This document shows, piece after piece, positions 39,734-48,543 of a stretch of 64,000 nucleotides of DNA. The DNA is from Enterobacillus tribolii (GTDB taxonomy: Bacteria > Pseudomonadota > Gammaproteobacteria > Enterobacterales > Enterobacteriaceae). Numbering within the stretch: position 1 is the stretch's first letter; every line of letters begins with the position of its first letter. The stretch is taken from the NCBI RefSeq assembly GCF_003363015.1, contig NZ_QRAP01000008.1, positions 124,001-188,000 of the forward strand. Direction: 5' to 3'. Under the pieces are notes generated by a model. It was given only the letters and a program-made list of their open reading frames with translations. It was not told the origin of the DNA and did not search any database. The position numbers and the translations under genes were made by a program.

Positions 39734-40015
39734 ATGGCTAAAGAACAAACGGACCGCACGACGCTGGACCTGTTCGCAGATGAGCGTCGTCCGGGACGAC
39801 CGAAAACCAGCCCGCTGTCCCGTGATGAACAGCTAAGAATTAATAAGCGCAACCAACTGCGGCGCGACAAGGTAAACGGCCTGCGCCGCGTGGAGCTGAA
39901 AATCAATGAAGAAGCGGTTGATATCCTCAACCGCCTGGCGCAGGAGCGCAACATCAGCCGCAGCGAATTAATTGAACAAATGTTGTTGGCGCAGCTTTCC
40001 CGCCAGGCTAAATGA
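39734..40015 (+). CDS. ybfE: YbfE (CopB-like small DNA-binding protein)
   Basis: 93-residue basic protein almost identical at the N-terminus to E. coli YbfE (AKEQTDRTTLDLFA, RRPGRPKT). Its C-terminal half has a ribbon-helix-helix-like pattern (NEEAVDILNRLAQERNISRSELIEQML). E. coli ybfE is listed as LexA-regulated; I do not see a LexA box upstream here. It precedes fldA by 114 bp. Confidence 0.93.
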   Translation: MAKEQTDRTTLDLFADERRPGRPKTSPLSRDEQLRINKRNQLRRDKVNGLRRVELKINEEAVDILNRLAQERNISRSELIEQMLLAQLSRQAK

Positions 40016-40129
40016 TTCTGCGCGGCAAGCACACAATGACGATAAAACCGGCGCGTTAAAAGTGTTATAGTAACTGCCGTTTCATTTTAAATTCTATTAA
40101 TTTATTGATATATAAGGTATATACGCGAT

Positions 40130-40660
40130 ATGGCAATCGTAGGCATATTCTTTGGCAGCGATACCGGCAACACCGAAAACATCGCGAAGATGATTCAGAA
40201 GCAACTCGGCAAAGAGGTTGCGGAAGTCCATGACATTGCCAAGAGCAGCAAAGAAGATATAGAAGCGTTCGACATTCTGCTGTTCGGCATCCCGACCTGG
40301 TACTACGGCGAAGCCCAGTGCGACTGGGATGATTTCTTCCCCACGCTGGAAGACATCGATTTCAACGGCAAGCTGGTCGCCCTGTTTGGCTGCGGCGATC
40401 AAGAAGATTATGCGGAATACTTCTGCGATGCATTAGGCACCATCCGCGACATTATCGAACCGCGCGGCGCCACCATCGTGGGCCACTGGCCGACGGCAGG
40501 CTATCACTTCGAAGCCTCCAAAGCCATTGCTGACGGGGAAGACACCTTTGTCGGCCTGGCGATTGATGAAGATCGTCAGCCGGAACTCACCGCCGAGCGC
40601 GTAGAGAAGTGGGTAAAACAGATCTCAGAAGAGATGAGCCTGGCAGAAATTACCGGGTAA
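40130..40660 (+). CDS. fldA: Flavodoxin I
   Basis: 176-residue FMN electron carrier, the length of E. coli FldA. It serves biotin, methionine synthase and isoprenoid reactions. The FMN phosphate loop [14 protein letters not shown] is at the N-terminus, and the isoalloxazine-flanking [15 protein letters not shown] and [16 protein letters not shown] follow. It lies upstream of fur, the conserved order. Confidence 0.98.
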   Translation: MAIVGIFFGSDTGNTENIAKMIQKQLGKEVAEVHDIAKSSKEDIEAFDILLFGIPTWYYGEAQCDWDDFFPTLEDIDFNGKLVALFGCGDQEDYAEYFCDALGTIRDIIEPRGATIVGHWPTAGYHFEASKAIADGEDTFVGLAIDEDRQPELTAERVEKWVKQISEEMSLAEITG

Positions 40661-40968
40661 ATTTAGAAATGATGCCCGTTAGTGTGATTGCTGACGGGTA
40701 TTTCATTCATCGGCAGAACCGATTTGCCACAATTTTGCAACGATTTACTTGATCACACAATTAATTTTCATTTAATATCAATAAATTATTATTTTAGATG
40801 GCCTGGATGAGCTGCCATTTTGTTAACATATCACTGTTTCCATTTATCAATATGAGTCTTATAATGAGACTTAATAATCCTTTTTTGTTCGCTGGATGCT
40901 TAGCATAACGTTGATAGTAAAAGCATCAATTCAAAGCCGGACAACCGCAACAACAGGACAAAATCCGC
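40661..40968 (+). other. fldA-fur intergenic region
   Basis: 308 AT-rich bases with the fur promoter at about 40,837-40,865 inside a palindrome. The frame that ends in a TGA overlapping the fur ATG has no ATG, GTG or TTG start, so an E. coli-type uof leader peptide is not apparent. Confidence 0.6.
40837..40871 (+). promoter_or_regulatory. fur promoter with palindrome at the -10
   Basis: -35 TTTCCA (40,837-40,842), 17-bp spacer, perfect -10 TATAAT (40,860-40,865). The -10 is framed by the inverted repeat AGTCT-TATAATG-AGACT (40,855-40,871). The start would be near 40,872, giving a leader of about 97 nt. Confidence 0.6.
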
Positions 40969-41421
40969 ATGACTGACAACAATACTGCACTAAAGAAAGC
41001 CGGGCTGAAAGTCACGCTTCCTCGCCTTAAAATTCTGGAGGTGCTGCAGGATCCGGAATGCCACCATGTCAGCGCGGAAGACCTCTACAAAAAGCTGATC
41101 GATATGGGCGAAGAGATTGGTCTCGCCACCGTCTATCGCGTGCTTAACCAGTTCGACGACGCGGGAATTGTTACCCGCCATAATTTCGAAGGCGGAAAGT
41201 CCGTGTTCGAGCTGACCCAACAGCACCATCATGACCATCTGATCTGCCTCGATTGCGGTAAAGTTATCGAGTTCAGCGATGACTCAATCGAAAAGCGTCA
41301 GAACGAGATCGCCAAGAAATATGGTATCCGTCTGACCAACCACAGCCTCTATTTGTACGGTCACTGCGCTGAAGGCAACTGCCGCGAAGATGATACCCTG
41401 CACGACGGCAAAAACCGATAA
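40969..41421 (+). CDS. fur: Ferric uptake regulator Fur
   Basis: 150-residue Fe2+-dependent repressor (E. coli 148). The N-terminal winged helix is present (LKKAGLKVTLPRLKILEVL; VSAEDLYKKL; GLATVYRVLNQF). The metal-binding segments are HHHDHLICLDCG and HCAEGNCREDD, with the CxxC and C-x4-C cysteine pairs. A terminator follows at 41,447-41,475. Confidence 0.98.
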   Translation: MTDNNTALKKAGLKVTLPRLKILEVLQDPECHHVSAEDLYKKLIDMGEEIGLATVYRVLNQFDDAGIVTRHNFEGGKSVFELTQQHHHDHLICLDCGKVIEFSDDSIEKRQNEIAKKYGIRLTNHSLYLYGHCAEGNCREDDTLHDGKNR

Positions 41422-41446
41422 CACCCCAGCCTGCCAGGCATAAACA

Positions 41447-41475
41447 AAAGCGCCCCGGTTATCCGGGGCGTTTTT
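41447..41475 (+). terminator. fur terminator
   Basis: An 8-bp stem CGCCCCGG-TTAT-CCGGGGCG followed by five T. Confidence 0.93.
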
Positions 41476-41520
41476 GTTTGTCCTGATAAAAAACCCGCCG
41501 TCACAGTAAACCACCGCATA

Positions 41521-41543
41521 AAAAATGCCCCGCAAGCGGGGCA
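41521..41543 (-). terminator. Terminator of chiPQ-chb
   Basis: On the minus strand a GC-rich stem (GCCCCG / CGGGGC, loop 4) is followed by A and a T6 run. It lies about 100 bases after the chb stop; a second GC hairpin without a T-run (CCGCCTCC / GGAGGCGG, 41,611-41,633) lies between. Confidence 0.8.
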
Positions 41544-41647
41544 AGTCTTTCAGGCTCTTAGTAATTAACAACAATTAATAATCAGGTAATGCAATGAAAC
41601 GAGGATGTTGACCGCCTCCCGTTGCCGGAGGCGGCCGGGGTACTGCC

Positions 41648-44323
41648 TTACAGGGTTACCGGCTCGGCGCGGCTGTAACGCTTGCCGTCCGGGCTGGTGG
41701 AGCGAACCATTACGTCACCGGCCACCTGCGGTTTGGCGTCGGCCTGATAGCGCTTCCACTCTTTACCGCCGTCTACCGAGTACTCAATCGCCACGCCAGG
41801 GAACGCAGTATTCGCTTCCAGCACGCCGTTCACGACTTTGGCGCCCGGAACCGGCAGGCGATAACCGACACCGGCTTTATCCATCTTCGCCAGTTCACGC
41901 TGCCCCATCAGGTTAGCGAAACGCTCCCAGTCGTTGTGCAGCGCTTTTGTATCAACGTGTTTGGTTTCGCCGCCTTTATACTCGCGGCCCGCTTTGTAAT
42001 CCTGTTCCCAGCCGGCACGGTGCCATGCACGCTCTGCAACAGCCATGATGCGCGGATAGATCTTGTATTCCACCATCTCATCGGTACGGACCACTTCACT
42101 CCACAGCTGGGCAGACAGACCATGTGCGCCCGGCCACGGCTTGTCGCTCTTGGCGGTGAAATAGTTGCCGTCGCGGTCAACGGAGGTTTCGGCGTTCTGC
42201 GGCAGGTTGTTCGGCGCGAAGGCAAAGATCTTACGTTCGTCGCTGAAACGGGTGCCCCAGTAATAGCCCAGCTCCTGCGGGTTCACTTCATACGGGAAGT
42301 CCAGGTAGACGTAATCCGGGTTAGAAATGGTGACTTCGAAGCCTTTATTCGCCCAATCGTTGGCGGAGTCAAAACCGCCCCAGTACAGGGTATCCCAGAA
42401 GTTTACACCAACGCGCTTGGTCGCGAACGACTTAGAATCTTTCGCGTCCTTCAGGCCATCCTGCCAGGCCTGCATCTTCTCGATGCCATGGGCGTTAACC
42501 AGCTTGCTGACTTCAATCGCGAAGTAGCTCGGCAGGTGCTCCATATCTTCCACTTTACCGTCTTTGATCATCACCTGACAGGCCTGGGACTTCGCCCACG
42601 GCTTGTCTTCTTTGCTCATGTCGATGATGCCTTTGCCCGGCTCAATCTTGCCGTTCTTATCCTGATAACCGGCGCCAAAGCGGATGTTCTTGGCTTCGTC
42701 GCCGCCGAAGTGCCAGGTCGTCAGCGGCTGACCTGCTTCTTTATGCATCTGGGCCATTTCGCCGATGATCTTGTCCACGAAACGCTTGGAAGAATCCAGG
42801 CACGGGTTCAGGTAGCTGTGGCGATCGTAGAACTGCACCGACGTGGTGTTGGAGGTGTCGGTCGGGTCCAGCAGGCGGAACTCTTCCGCACCCTTCTCAT
42901 CACCGGCAGCCATCAGTTTCTTGTAACGCGCTTCCATGGAAACAATCGCGGCACGGGCATGCGCCGGCATATCAACTTCCGGGATCACGGTGATATTACG
43001 CGCCTTGGCGTATTTCACGATTTCAATATAGTCGGCGCGCGTAAAGTAGCCGCTGCCGTTGTTGTTGCTGTCCGGGCCGGAACCCAGCTGCGGCAACAGG
43101 CACTTGGTTTCGGTCAGATCGTGACAACGCTTGCTGCCGACGTCCGTCAGCTCCGGCAGGCCCGGAATCTCGATACGCCAGCCTTCATCGTCGGTGATGT
43201 GGAAATGGAACTTGTTCAGCTTGTAGGAAGCCATCTGATCCAGCAGGCGCAGCACCGCAGGCTTGGTATGGAAGTTACGTCCAACGTCCAGGAAGATACC
43301 GCGGTACTGGAAGCGCGGCGCATCTTTGGCGTCCAGAGTGGCGATCTTCATGCTGCCGTCAGACGGCACCAGGGAAAGAATGGACTGCAGGCCGTAGAAT
43401 ACGCCGCCCTGATCGTAGCCGATAATTTCCGCGCCTTTCTCGCCGATCTTCAGCTCATACGCGCCGGGAACCGCCATGTCGCCTTTGAACTGTTGGGTCT
43501 GAACGGAGGTTTTAATCGGGTAGCCGCCGTCATTCACTTTCACGCCCAGCAGGCCGAAGCGGTTACGCACAACGTCGGCGCTTTCTTTATCCATCACGCC
43601 CAGGTCCAGCGCGACGCCCTTGCTCAGGTCGGCGTCCTGCTTGTGGATTTTCAGCTCAACCGGCGTCGGCATGATTTGCCCGCGCAGCTCGGCGGCCGGC
43701 AGCAGTTTCACGTCTTCGTTCTTGGCGTAACGGTTTTCCGTGTTCATCAGGATGTTGTTGTCATCCTTGGTACGTTTCCACAGGTCACCGGAAAACGGCG
43801 TCATGAACTTGTGCAGATCTTCCGTATCGGTGCTGGTAATCACCTTCGGCTGCGCATCCTGTGAAGTGGCGTACCAACGGGGGATCACATCGGATTCAAA
43901 AATCTGCCAGTATTCACCGATAATCGGGATCTCTACCGACTCACCGGCGGCGAAGCCTTTGAACTTGTCGGTCGGCTCCAGCTTGTGCAGGTCGCCGGTT
44001 ACGAAGGTAATTTTGAACTGCTCGTTATCGACTTTCAGCACCTGGCGGATGTTGTGGAAGTAGATAGCCCAGTCTGAACCTTTGATTTCCGGACCATCGT
44101 TGGTCAGGGTGATAATCGCTTTATTACAGGATGCCCAGTCAGCACCCAGTGCGGCGCAGTCCACGCCATGCTCGGCAGCGCGGTTATCGGTAATGTTATA
44201 GTTCACTTTCAGCTTACTGAGTTGATCAACCAGTTGTTGATCGGCTTGGCTGGCAGCGGAAAAACCCAGCATGCCTAACGCGGAAACCGCCACTGCCAAT
44301 GTACTTAACTTAAACTTTTTCAT
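41648..44323 (-). CDS. chb: Chitobiase (beta-N-acetylhexosaminidase, GH20)
   Basis: Exported enzyme that splits chitobiose and short chitooligosaccharides to GlcNAc. From 44,323 it has 891 residues, with a signal peptide ([20 protein letters not shown].. ending SQA before DQQLV) and a GAGG ribosome-binding site. An upstream ATG overlapping the chiQ stop would add MTGRGLE and weaken the signal. Domains are a chitobiase-type N-terminal carbohydrate-binding module, GH20b, the GH20 barrel with the catalytic pair Asp542-Glu543 in HFGGDEAKN, and a C-terminal Ig-like domain. Serratia chitobiase is ~885 residues. As third gene after chiPQ it supplies GlcNAc for NagE. Confidence 0.96.
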   Translation of the reverse strand: MKKFKLSTLAVAVSALGMLGFSAASQADQQLVDQLSKLKVNYNITDNRAAEHGVDCAALGADWASCNKAIITLTNDGPEIKGSDWAIYFHNIRQVLKVDNEQFKITFVTGDLHKLEPTDKFKGFAAGESVEIPIIGEYWQIFESDVIPRWYATSQDAQPKVITSTDTEDLHKFMTPFSGDLWKRTKDDNNILMNTENRYAKNEDVKLLPAAELRGQIMPTPVELKIHKQDADLSKGVALDLGVMDKESADVVRNRFGLLGVKVNDGGYPIKTSVQTQQFKGDMAVPGAYELKIGEKGAEIIGYDQGGVFYGLQSILSLVPSDGSMKIATLDAKDAPRFQYRGIFLDVGRNFHTKPAVLRLLDQMASYKLNKFHFHITDDEGWRIEIPGLPELTDVGSKRCHDLTETKCLLPQLGSGPDSNNNGSGYFTRADYIEIVKYAKARNITVIPEVDMPAHARAAIVSMEARYKKLMAAGDEKGAEEFRLLDPTDTSNTTSVQFYDRHSYLNPCLDSSKRFVDKIIGEMAQMHKEAGQPLTTWHFGGDEAKNIRFGAGYQDKNGKIEPGKGIIDMSKEDKPWAKSQACQVMIKDGKVEDMEHLPSYFAIEVSKLVNAHGIEKMQAWQDGLKDAKDSKSFATKRVGVNFWDTLYWGGFDSANDWANKGFEVTISNPDYVYLDFPYEVNPQELGYYWGTRFSDERKIFAFAPNNLPQNAETSVDRDGNYFTAKSDKPWPGAHGLSAQLWSEVVRTDEMVEYKIYPRIMAVAERAWHRAGWEQDYKAGREYKGGETKHVDTKALHNDWERFANLMGQRELAKMDKAGVGYRLPVPGAKVVNGVLEANTAFPGVAIEYSVDGGKEWKRYQADAKPQVAGDVMVRSTSPDGKRYSRAEPVTL

Positions 44324-44343
44324 CTCTAAGCCTCGTCCTGTCA

Positions 44344-44670
44344 TTAATTGTTGTTAGCCCGGATTTCCTGCCAGATCTTGCCGCAATCTTTGTTCACGGC
44401 CTGATCGTTGCCCGTCTTACGGTCAATGATGCATTTCTGGTAGTCCAGGGTACGTACGCTTTCCTGCTCGGCGAAAGCCTGATGCTGCTTATCCTGCCGC
44501 AGCACGTTCAGCACCGAACGGCAGGCTTCGATTTTGTCCGGGTTGCCTTCCGCCGTATTAATGCAGGCGCTATAGGCATTCTTCAGCTGCAGATCTTCTT
44601 TAGGCGCCGTGGGCTGAGCGCATGCGCTCAATACGGCCGTCGCGACAACGATCAAAAGCACTTTTTTCAT
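44344..44670 (-). CDS. chiQ: ChiQ lipoprotein
   Basis: 108-residue predicted lipoprotein (YbfN in older naming) with lipobox LSAC at residues ~14-17 after [12 protein letters not shown]. The mature part is short and helical. Its stop overlaps a possible upstream chb ATG (TAATG). It lies between chiP and chb; the exact role beside the porin is not known to me. Confidence 0.92.
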   Translation of the reverse strand: MKKVLLIVVATAVLSACAQPTAPKEDLQLKNAYSACINTAEGNPDKIEACRSVLNVLRQDKQHQAFAEQESVRTLDYQKCIIDRKTGNDQAVNKDCGKIWQEIRANNN

Positions 44671-44730
44671 GATGATATCCCGCGTATTAACGCAACAACC
44701 CCCGCATTTTGCGAATGCGGGGGCTGATTA

Positions 44731-46140
44731 TCAGAAGATGGTGAAAGGCGCGATGACGATAAACTTCACGTCTCTTTCATCCTGGAACATGTTGCCGTAA
44801 CCACCGCCCCAGCTCGGGTTATCAGAGTGGTTGTCATACTGCGTAAAGTGCAGCTTGAACAGCGTGCCCTTGGCGCGGCCTTCCTGAACGGTATACATCG
44901 CATCCAGGCTGTAGGCAGATTCTTTAATCTTAGTAGAAGCGATAGACTGTTTGTTGCCGTTGTCGTCAAGCTTCCAGGTAGAAGGCTTCGCATCCCACGC
45001 GTAAACCGTGGAGGCGCCCACCGCCCAGCCAGGCAGATTCCAGTTGCTCAGGTCATACATGGCGCCGAAGAAAACTGATTTTTCGCCGTTGGCGTTAAAG
45101 TCGGAGCGGTTATCCCACCAAACGTCCAGACGACCGTTGGAAGAGGAGTAGGTCGGCGTCATACGCTGCAGGAAGTACCCCTGCTGCCCTTCGGCCCTCA
45201 CCCAGGTCCCTTCCAGACGCAGGTCGACCTGACCGATCTTGTAGCCGAACGTCAGCGCCTGCAGCCATGCGGTGCCGTCGTAAATATCATTCACCGTGTG
45301 GGTGCTGGCTTTATCACGCGCGCCGTAGAACTGGTAGCTGGTGGAAAGCGGGCTGCCGGCGACGTCAAATTTGTAGCTGGCTTTGGCAAAGTACTGATCG
45401 ACAAAGCCCTCAGCCTGACCGAATGCGGCCTCAAGTACGAGGTCGTTTTTGAAGTCGTACTTCGCGCCGATAGAGTGGAGGTAATCGACCCTGGTTTTCC
45501 TGTCGTTCTGATAGAACTTATCCAGCTCGATATGCCACGGCGACTTATACTCGTTGGTCCACATATACGAGAAACTCAGCGCGCCGTTATCGCCGTAGTC
45601 AAAGTTCGCACCGGCTTCGGCCCCCTGATAGGTACCCGGCATAAAACTCCAGTGCGGAGCCAGCAGGGTTTGACCGGAAGGCTGCAACCAGCCCGCACGC
45701 GCCCATACCGGACCATACTTGAATTTCGCGGCGGCTTTATACAGGCTGATCCCGCTCTTGTCGCCGGAATAGTCTTCGTCATAGCCTTTATTAATAGAAG
45801 AGAACGCGATTTCGTTCGGGTGGCCACTTTCTGAAGACTCTGCCATTTCAATGGCGGTGAACGCGGCAATGTCCAGGCCGAACATGTCGGCGGCATAACC
45901 GGAGGAGAAATCGAGATTGGCGTTCCAGGTAGAGTGAGACAGGTTGGTCTTATATTTATCGCCGTCAGTAACGTCTTTGCGATCGCGTTCACGCTGCCAG
46001 TAATACACGCCACCGGTCAGTGTTGAATCATCGATAAAACCTTCGGCCTGAGCCTCCGGCATTGCGTAAAAACTGCCGCCTAACAACGCCCCGGTAATTG
46101 CGAGCGCCAGCGACTTACGCCGGGCACGATGCGTAATCAT
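44731..46140 (-). CDS. chiP: Chitoporin ChiP (OprD family)
   Basis: 469-residue outer-membrane channel for chitooligosaccharides (YbfM in older naming). A signal peptide is clear ([25 protein letters not shown]). The rest has the alternating pattern of a beta barrel and ends in an aromatic residue (VIAPFTIF). AGAGGAA precedes the ATG. The gene has a long leader with NagC boxes upstream. In E. coli it is repressed by NagC and by the sRNA ChiX. Confidence 0.95.
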   Translation of the reverse strand: MITHRARRKSLALAITGALLGGSFYAMPEAQAEGFIDDSTLTGGVYYWQRERDRKDVTDGDKYKTNLSHSTWNANLDFSSGYAADMFGLDIAAFTAIEMAESSESGHPNEIAFSSINKGYDEDYSGDKSGISLYKAAAKFKYGPVWARAGWLQPSGQTLLAPHWSFMPGTYQGAEAGANFDYGDNGALSFSYMWTNEYKSPWHIELDKFYQNDRKTRVDYLHSIGAKYDFKNDLVLEAAFGQAEGFVDQYFAKASYKFDVAGSPLSTSYQFYGARDKASTHTVNDIYDGTAWLQALTFGYKIGQVDLRLEGTWVRAEGQQGYFLQRMTPTYSSSNGRLDVWWDNRSDFNANGEKSVFFGAMYDLSNWNLPGWAVGASTVYAWDAKPSTWKLDDNGNKQSIASTKIKESAYSLDAMYTVQEGRAKGTLFKLHFTQYDNHSDNPSWGGGYGNMFQDERDVKFIVIAPFTIF

Positions 46141-46269
46141 AGTAAATTCCTCTTTGACCTTGAAAGAGCGCTTCCGGGCACGAGTGCCAGCGGTTCGCTA
46201 AAACCCCGAAACGGGGAAAAAATCGCGATTCAGACAATGTCTCAATCACATCACTTCTCTAAAGACAGC

Positions 46270-46292
46270 TTATTTTTCGCGACGCGAATTAT
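46270..46292. promoter_or_regulatory. NagC box 1 upstream of chiP
   Basis: TTATTTTTCGCGACGCGAAT followed by TAT fits the NagC operator pattern: AT-rich flanks with TT/AA dyad symmetry around a CG-containing core. Confidence 0.7.
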
Positions 46293-46501
46293 CAAATGAA
46301 AAGTGTACCGAGTTTGTCGATTTATGACGCAGAGCACATAAGTGTGAAAATATGTTACTCTGCATAAAGTGCATTTTTTAGATGAAAATCCATGATAATC
46401 AACTAATTGTGAATAATAATTGAGAGTGAAAACAATACAGAAATGTATCTGTTAAGCGATTCTGTTGAATCGATTACAGCAAATTTCCACATTGCCCCAT
46501 G

Positions 46502-46523
46502 ATTAATTCGCGTTACGAATAAT
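46502..46523. promoter_or_regulatory. NagC box 2 upstream of chiP
   Basis: TTAATTCGCGTTACGAATAA is a dyad of the NagC type. Its centre is about 231 bp from box 1, near 22 helical turns, which would allow looping. Confidence 0.68.
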
Positions 46524-46584
46524 AGAGATTCTCACGAAGAACCGCGGATATCGCAGTGAAATAAGCCAGAATGGAACGGGATAA

Positions 46585-46617
46585 TAAAAAAGCCGCCTGA
46601 GAACAGGCGGCTTTTTT
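46585..46617 (-). terminator. glnS terminator
   Basis: The stem GCCGCCTG-AGAA-CAGGCGGC is flanked by A and T runs on both sides, 37 bases after the glnS stop. Confidence 0.92.
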
Positions 46618-46653
46618 CATGAAGAAAATCAATAATAGTAACGCAGGTGGCAA

Positions 46654-48321
46654 TTATCCGGCGATCTTCGCCCAGGTATCACGCAGCCCGACGGTACGGT
46701 TAAACACCAAATGCTCCGGCGAAGAGTGACGGCTGTCAGCACAGAAATAACCTTCACGTTCAAACTGATAGGTCACGCCAGCAACGGCAGAACCCAGCAT
46801 TGGCTCAACGAAACCTTTACGCACCACCAGCGATTCAGGGTTGATGGTGGACAGGAAGTCCTCCGCCGCTCCCGGATTCGGTACGGTGAACAGGCGATCG
46901 TACAAATGGAACTCGGCCGGCACCGCATGATTGGCGGATACCCAGTGAATAACGCCTTTCACTTTGCGCCCGTCCGCCGGGTCCTTGCTCAGGGTTTCCG
47001 GGTCATAGGTACAATAGATCGTGGTGATTTCGCCTGCTGCGTCTTTCTCCACGCGCTCTGCTTTAATCACGTAGGCGTTACGCAGGCGAACTTCTTTACC
47101 CAGCACCAAACGTTTGTACTGCTTGTTGGCTTCTTCGCGGAAGTCAGCCCGATCAATGTAAATCTCGTTGCTGAACGGCACCTCGCGGCTGCCCATCTCC
47201 GGTTTGTTCGGATGGTTGGGCATGCTGATCATTTCCAGCGTATCCGCCGCCAGGTTTTCAATCACCACGCGCACCGGGTCCAACACCGCCATAGCGCGCG
47301 GCGCATGCTCGTTCAGGTCGTCGCGGATACAGGATTCCAGCGCAGCCATTTCCACGTTGTTATCCTGTTTGGTCACCCCGATCCGGCGGCAGAACTCACG
47401 CACGGCGGCGGCGGTGTAGCCGCGGCGGCGCAGGCCGGAAATCGTCGGCATACGCGGGTCGTCCCAGCCTTCCACAATCTTCTCGCTCACCAACTGGCTC
47501 AGCTTACGCTTGGACATGATGGCGTATTCCAGATTCAGGCGGGAGAACTCATACTGGCGCGGATGCACCGGAATTGAGATGTTGTCCAGCACCCAGTCAT
47601 ACAGGCGGCGGTTGTCCTGAAACTCCAGGGTACACAGTGAGTGGGTGATCCCTTCCAGCGCATCGGAAATGCAGTGGGTGAAGTCATACATCGGGTAAAT
47701 GCACCACTTGTCGCCGGTCTGGTGGTGATCGGCAAACTTAATGCGGTACAGAACCGGATCGCGCATCACCATAAACGGCGACGCCATATCGATTTTCGCG
47801 CGCAGGCAGGCTGCGCCTTCGGCAAAACCGCCGGTACGCATTTTTTCAAACAGCGCCAGGTTCTCTTCCACGCTACGTTCGCGGTACGGGCTGTTGCGTC
47901 CCGCCTCCGTCAGCGTACCGCGGTATTCGCGGATCTGTTCGGGGGAAAGCTCATCCACATACGCCAGGCCCTTGTTAATCAGCTCTACGGCATACTGGTG
48001 CAGTTGATCGAAATAGTCTGAGGAATAACGTACCGCCCCGCTCCACTCGAATCCCAACCACTGTACGTCGTGTTTGATGGACTCGACATACTCGATGTCT
48101 TCCTTCACCGGGTTCGTGTCGTCAAAACGCAGGTTGCACAGTCCCTGGTAATCTTTGGCGACGCCGAAGTTCAGGCAGATAGACTTCGCATGCCCGATAT
48201 GCAGGTAGCCGTTCGGCTCCGGCGGGAAACGGGTATGGATGCTGGTGTGTTTACCGGTCGCCAGATCTTCATCGATGATCTGACGGATAAAATTCGTTGG
48301 GCGGGCTTCAGCCTCACTCAT
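46654..48321 (-). CDS. glnS: Glutaminyl-tRNA synthetase
   Basis: Class I aminoacyl-tRNA synthetase that charges tRNA-Gln. I chose the start at [19 protein letters not shown], as in E. coli, giving 555 residues; a reading from 48,360 adds 13 unsupported residues. The HIGH motif appears as HIGHAKS and the KMSKS equivalent as IMSKRKL. The C-terminal anticodon-binding beta barrels are intact. Confidence 0.98.
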   Translation of the reverse strand: MSEAEARPTNFIRQIIDEDLATGKHTSIHTRFPPEPNGYLHIGHAKSICLNFGVAKDYQGLCNLRFDDTNPVKEDIEYVESIKHDVQWLGFEWSGAVRYSSDYFDQLHQYAVELINKGLAYVDELSPEQIREYRGTLTEAGRNSPYRERSVEENLALFEKMRTGGFAEGAACLRAKIDMASPFMVMRDPVLYRIKFADHHQTGDKWCIYPMYDFTHCISDALEGITHSLCTLEFQDNRRLYDWVLDNISIPVHPRQYEFSRLNLEYAIMSKRKLSQLVSEKIVEGWDDPRMPTISGLRRRGYTAAAVREFCRRIGVTKQDNNVEMAALESCIRDDLNEHAPRAMAVLDPVRVVIENLAADTLEMISMPNHPNKPEMGSREVPFSNEIYIDRADFREEANKQYKRLVLGKEVRLRNAYVIKAERVEKDAAGEITTIYCTYDPETLSKDPADGRKVKGVIHWVSANHAVPAEFHLYDRLFTVPNPGAAEDFLSTINPESLVVRKGFVEPMLGSAVAGVTYQFEREGYFCADSRHSSPEHLVFNRTVGLRDTWAKIAG

Positions 48322-48483
48322 TTCTTTTTCCTCATATGCCAAAACGCTACGGATAACCATTAATAATCCAACAACCCACGTCCGGAAACAACCGTTTGTT
48401 ACAAGATTTCCGGTATCCGTCGCGGGTATCCCTGTTTTTCAGGCCCCTGCTCCGTCGTCAGGCACAACAACACCGCGCGGAAA

Positions 48484-48516
48484 TAAAAAAGCGGGAAGAG
48501 GTTTCCCTCTTCCCGC
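48484..48516 (-). terminator. nagE terminator
   Basis: An 11-bp stem GCGGGAAGAGG / CCTCTTCCCGC with a 4-base loop and a T6 run on the minus strand. Confidence 0.93.
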
Positions 48517-48543
48517 CCGTCAGGCAGCAACCGCTAAACGCGC

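Larger units (their letters stand above)
46141..46653 (-). promoter_or_regulatory. chiP control region
   Basis: 513 bp without a gene. Two NagC-like boxes (46,270-46,292 and 46,502-46,523), the glnS terminator (46,585-46,617) and a small leader hairpin with a T4 tail 60 bases before chiP (46,200-46,216) are visible. I could not assign promoter hexamers or a convincing CRP site. Confidence 0.6.

Noticed and set aside
40890-40972. uof leader peptide overlapping fur
   Set aside because: The frame ending at the TGA that overlaps the fur ATG is open only after a TAG near 40,901 and contains no ATG, GTG or TTG.
41936-43864. 642-codon open frame on the plus strand opposite chb
   Set aside because: It is antisense to the well-supported chitobiase gene and its translation (many His, Arg, Val, Gly) is typical of the mirror frame of a GC-biased gene. 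The same applies to long frames opposite sdhA (7,679-9,286), asnB (55,364-56,737) and nagC (53,042-54,166).
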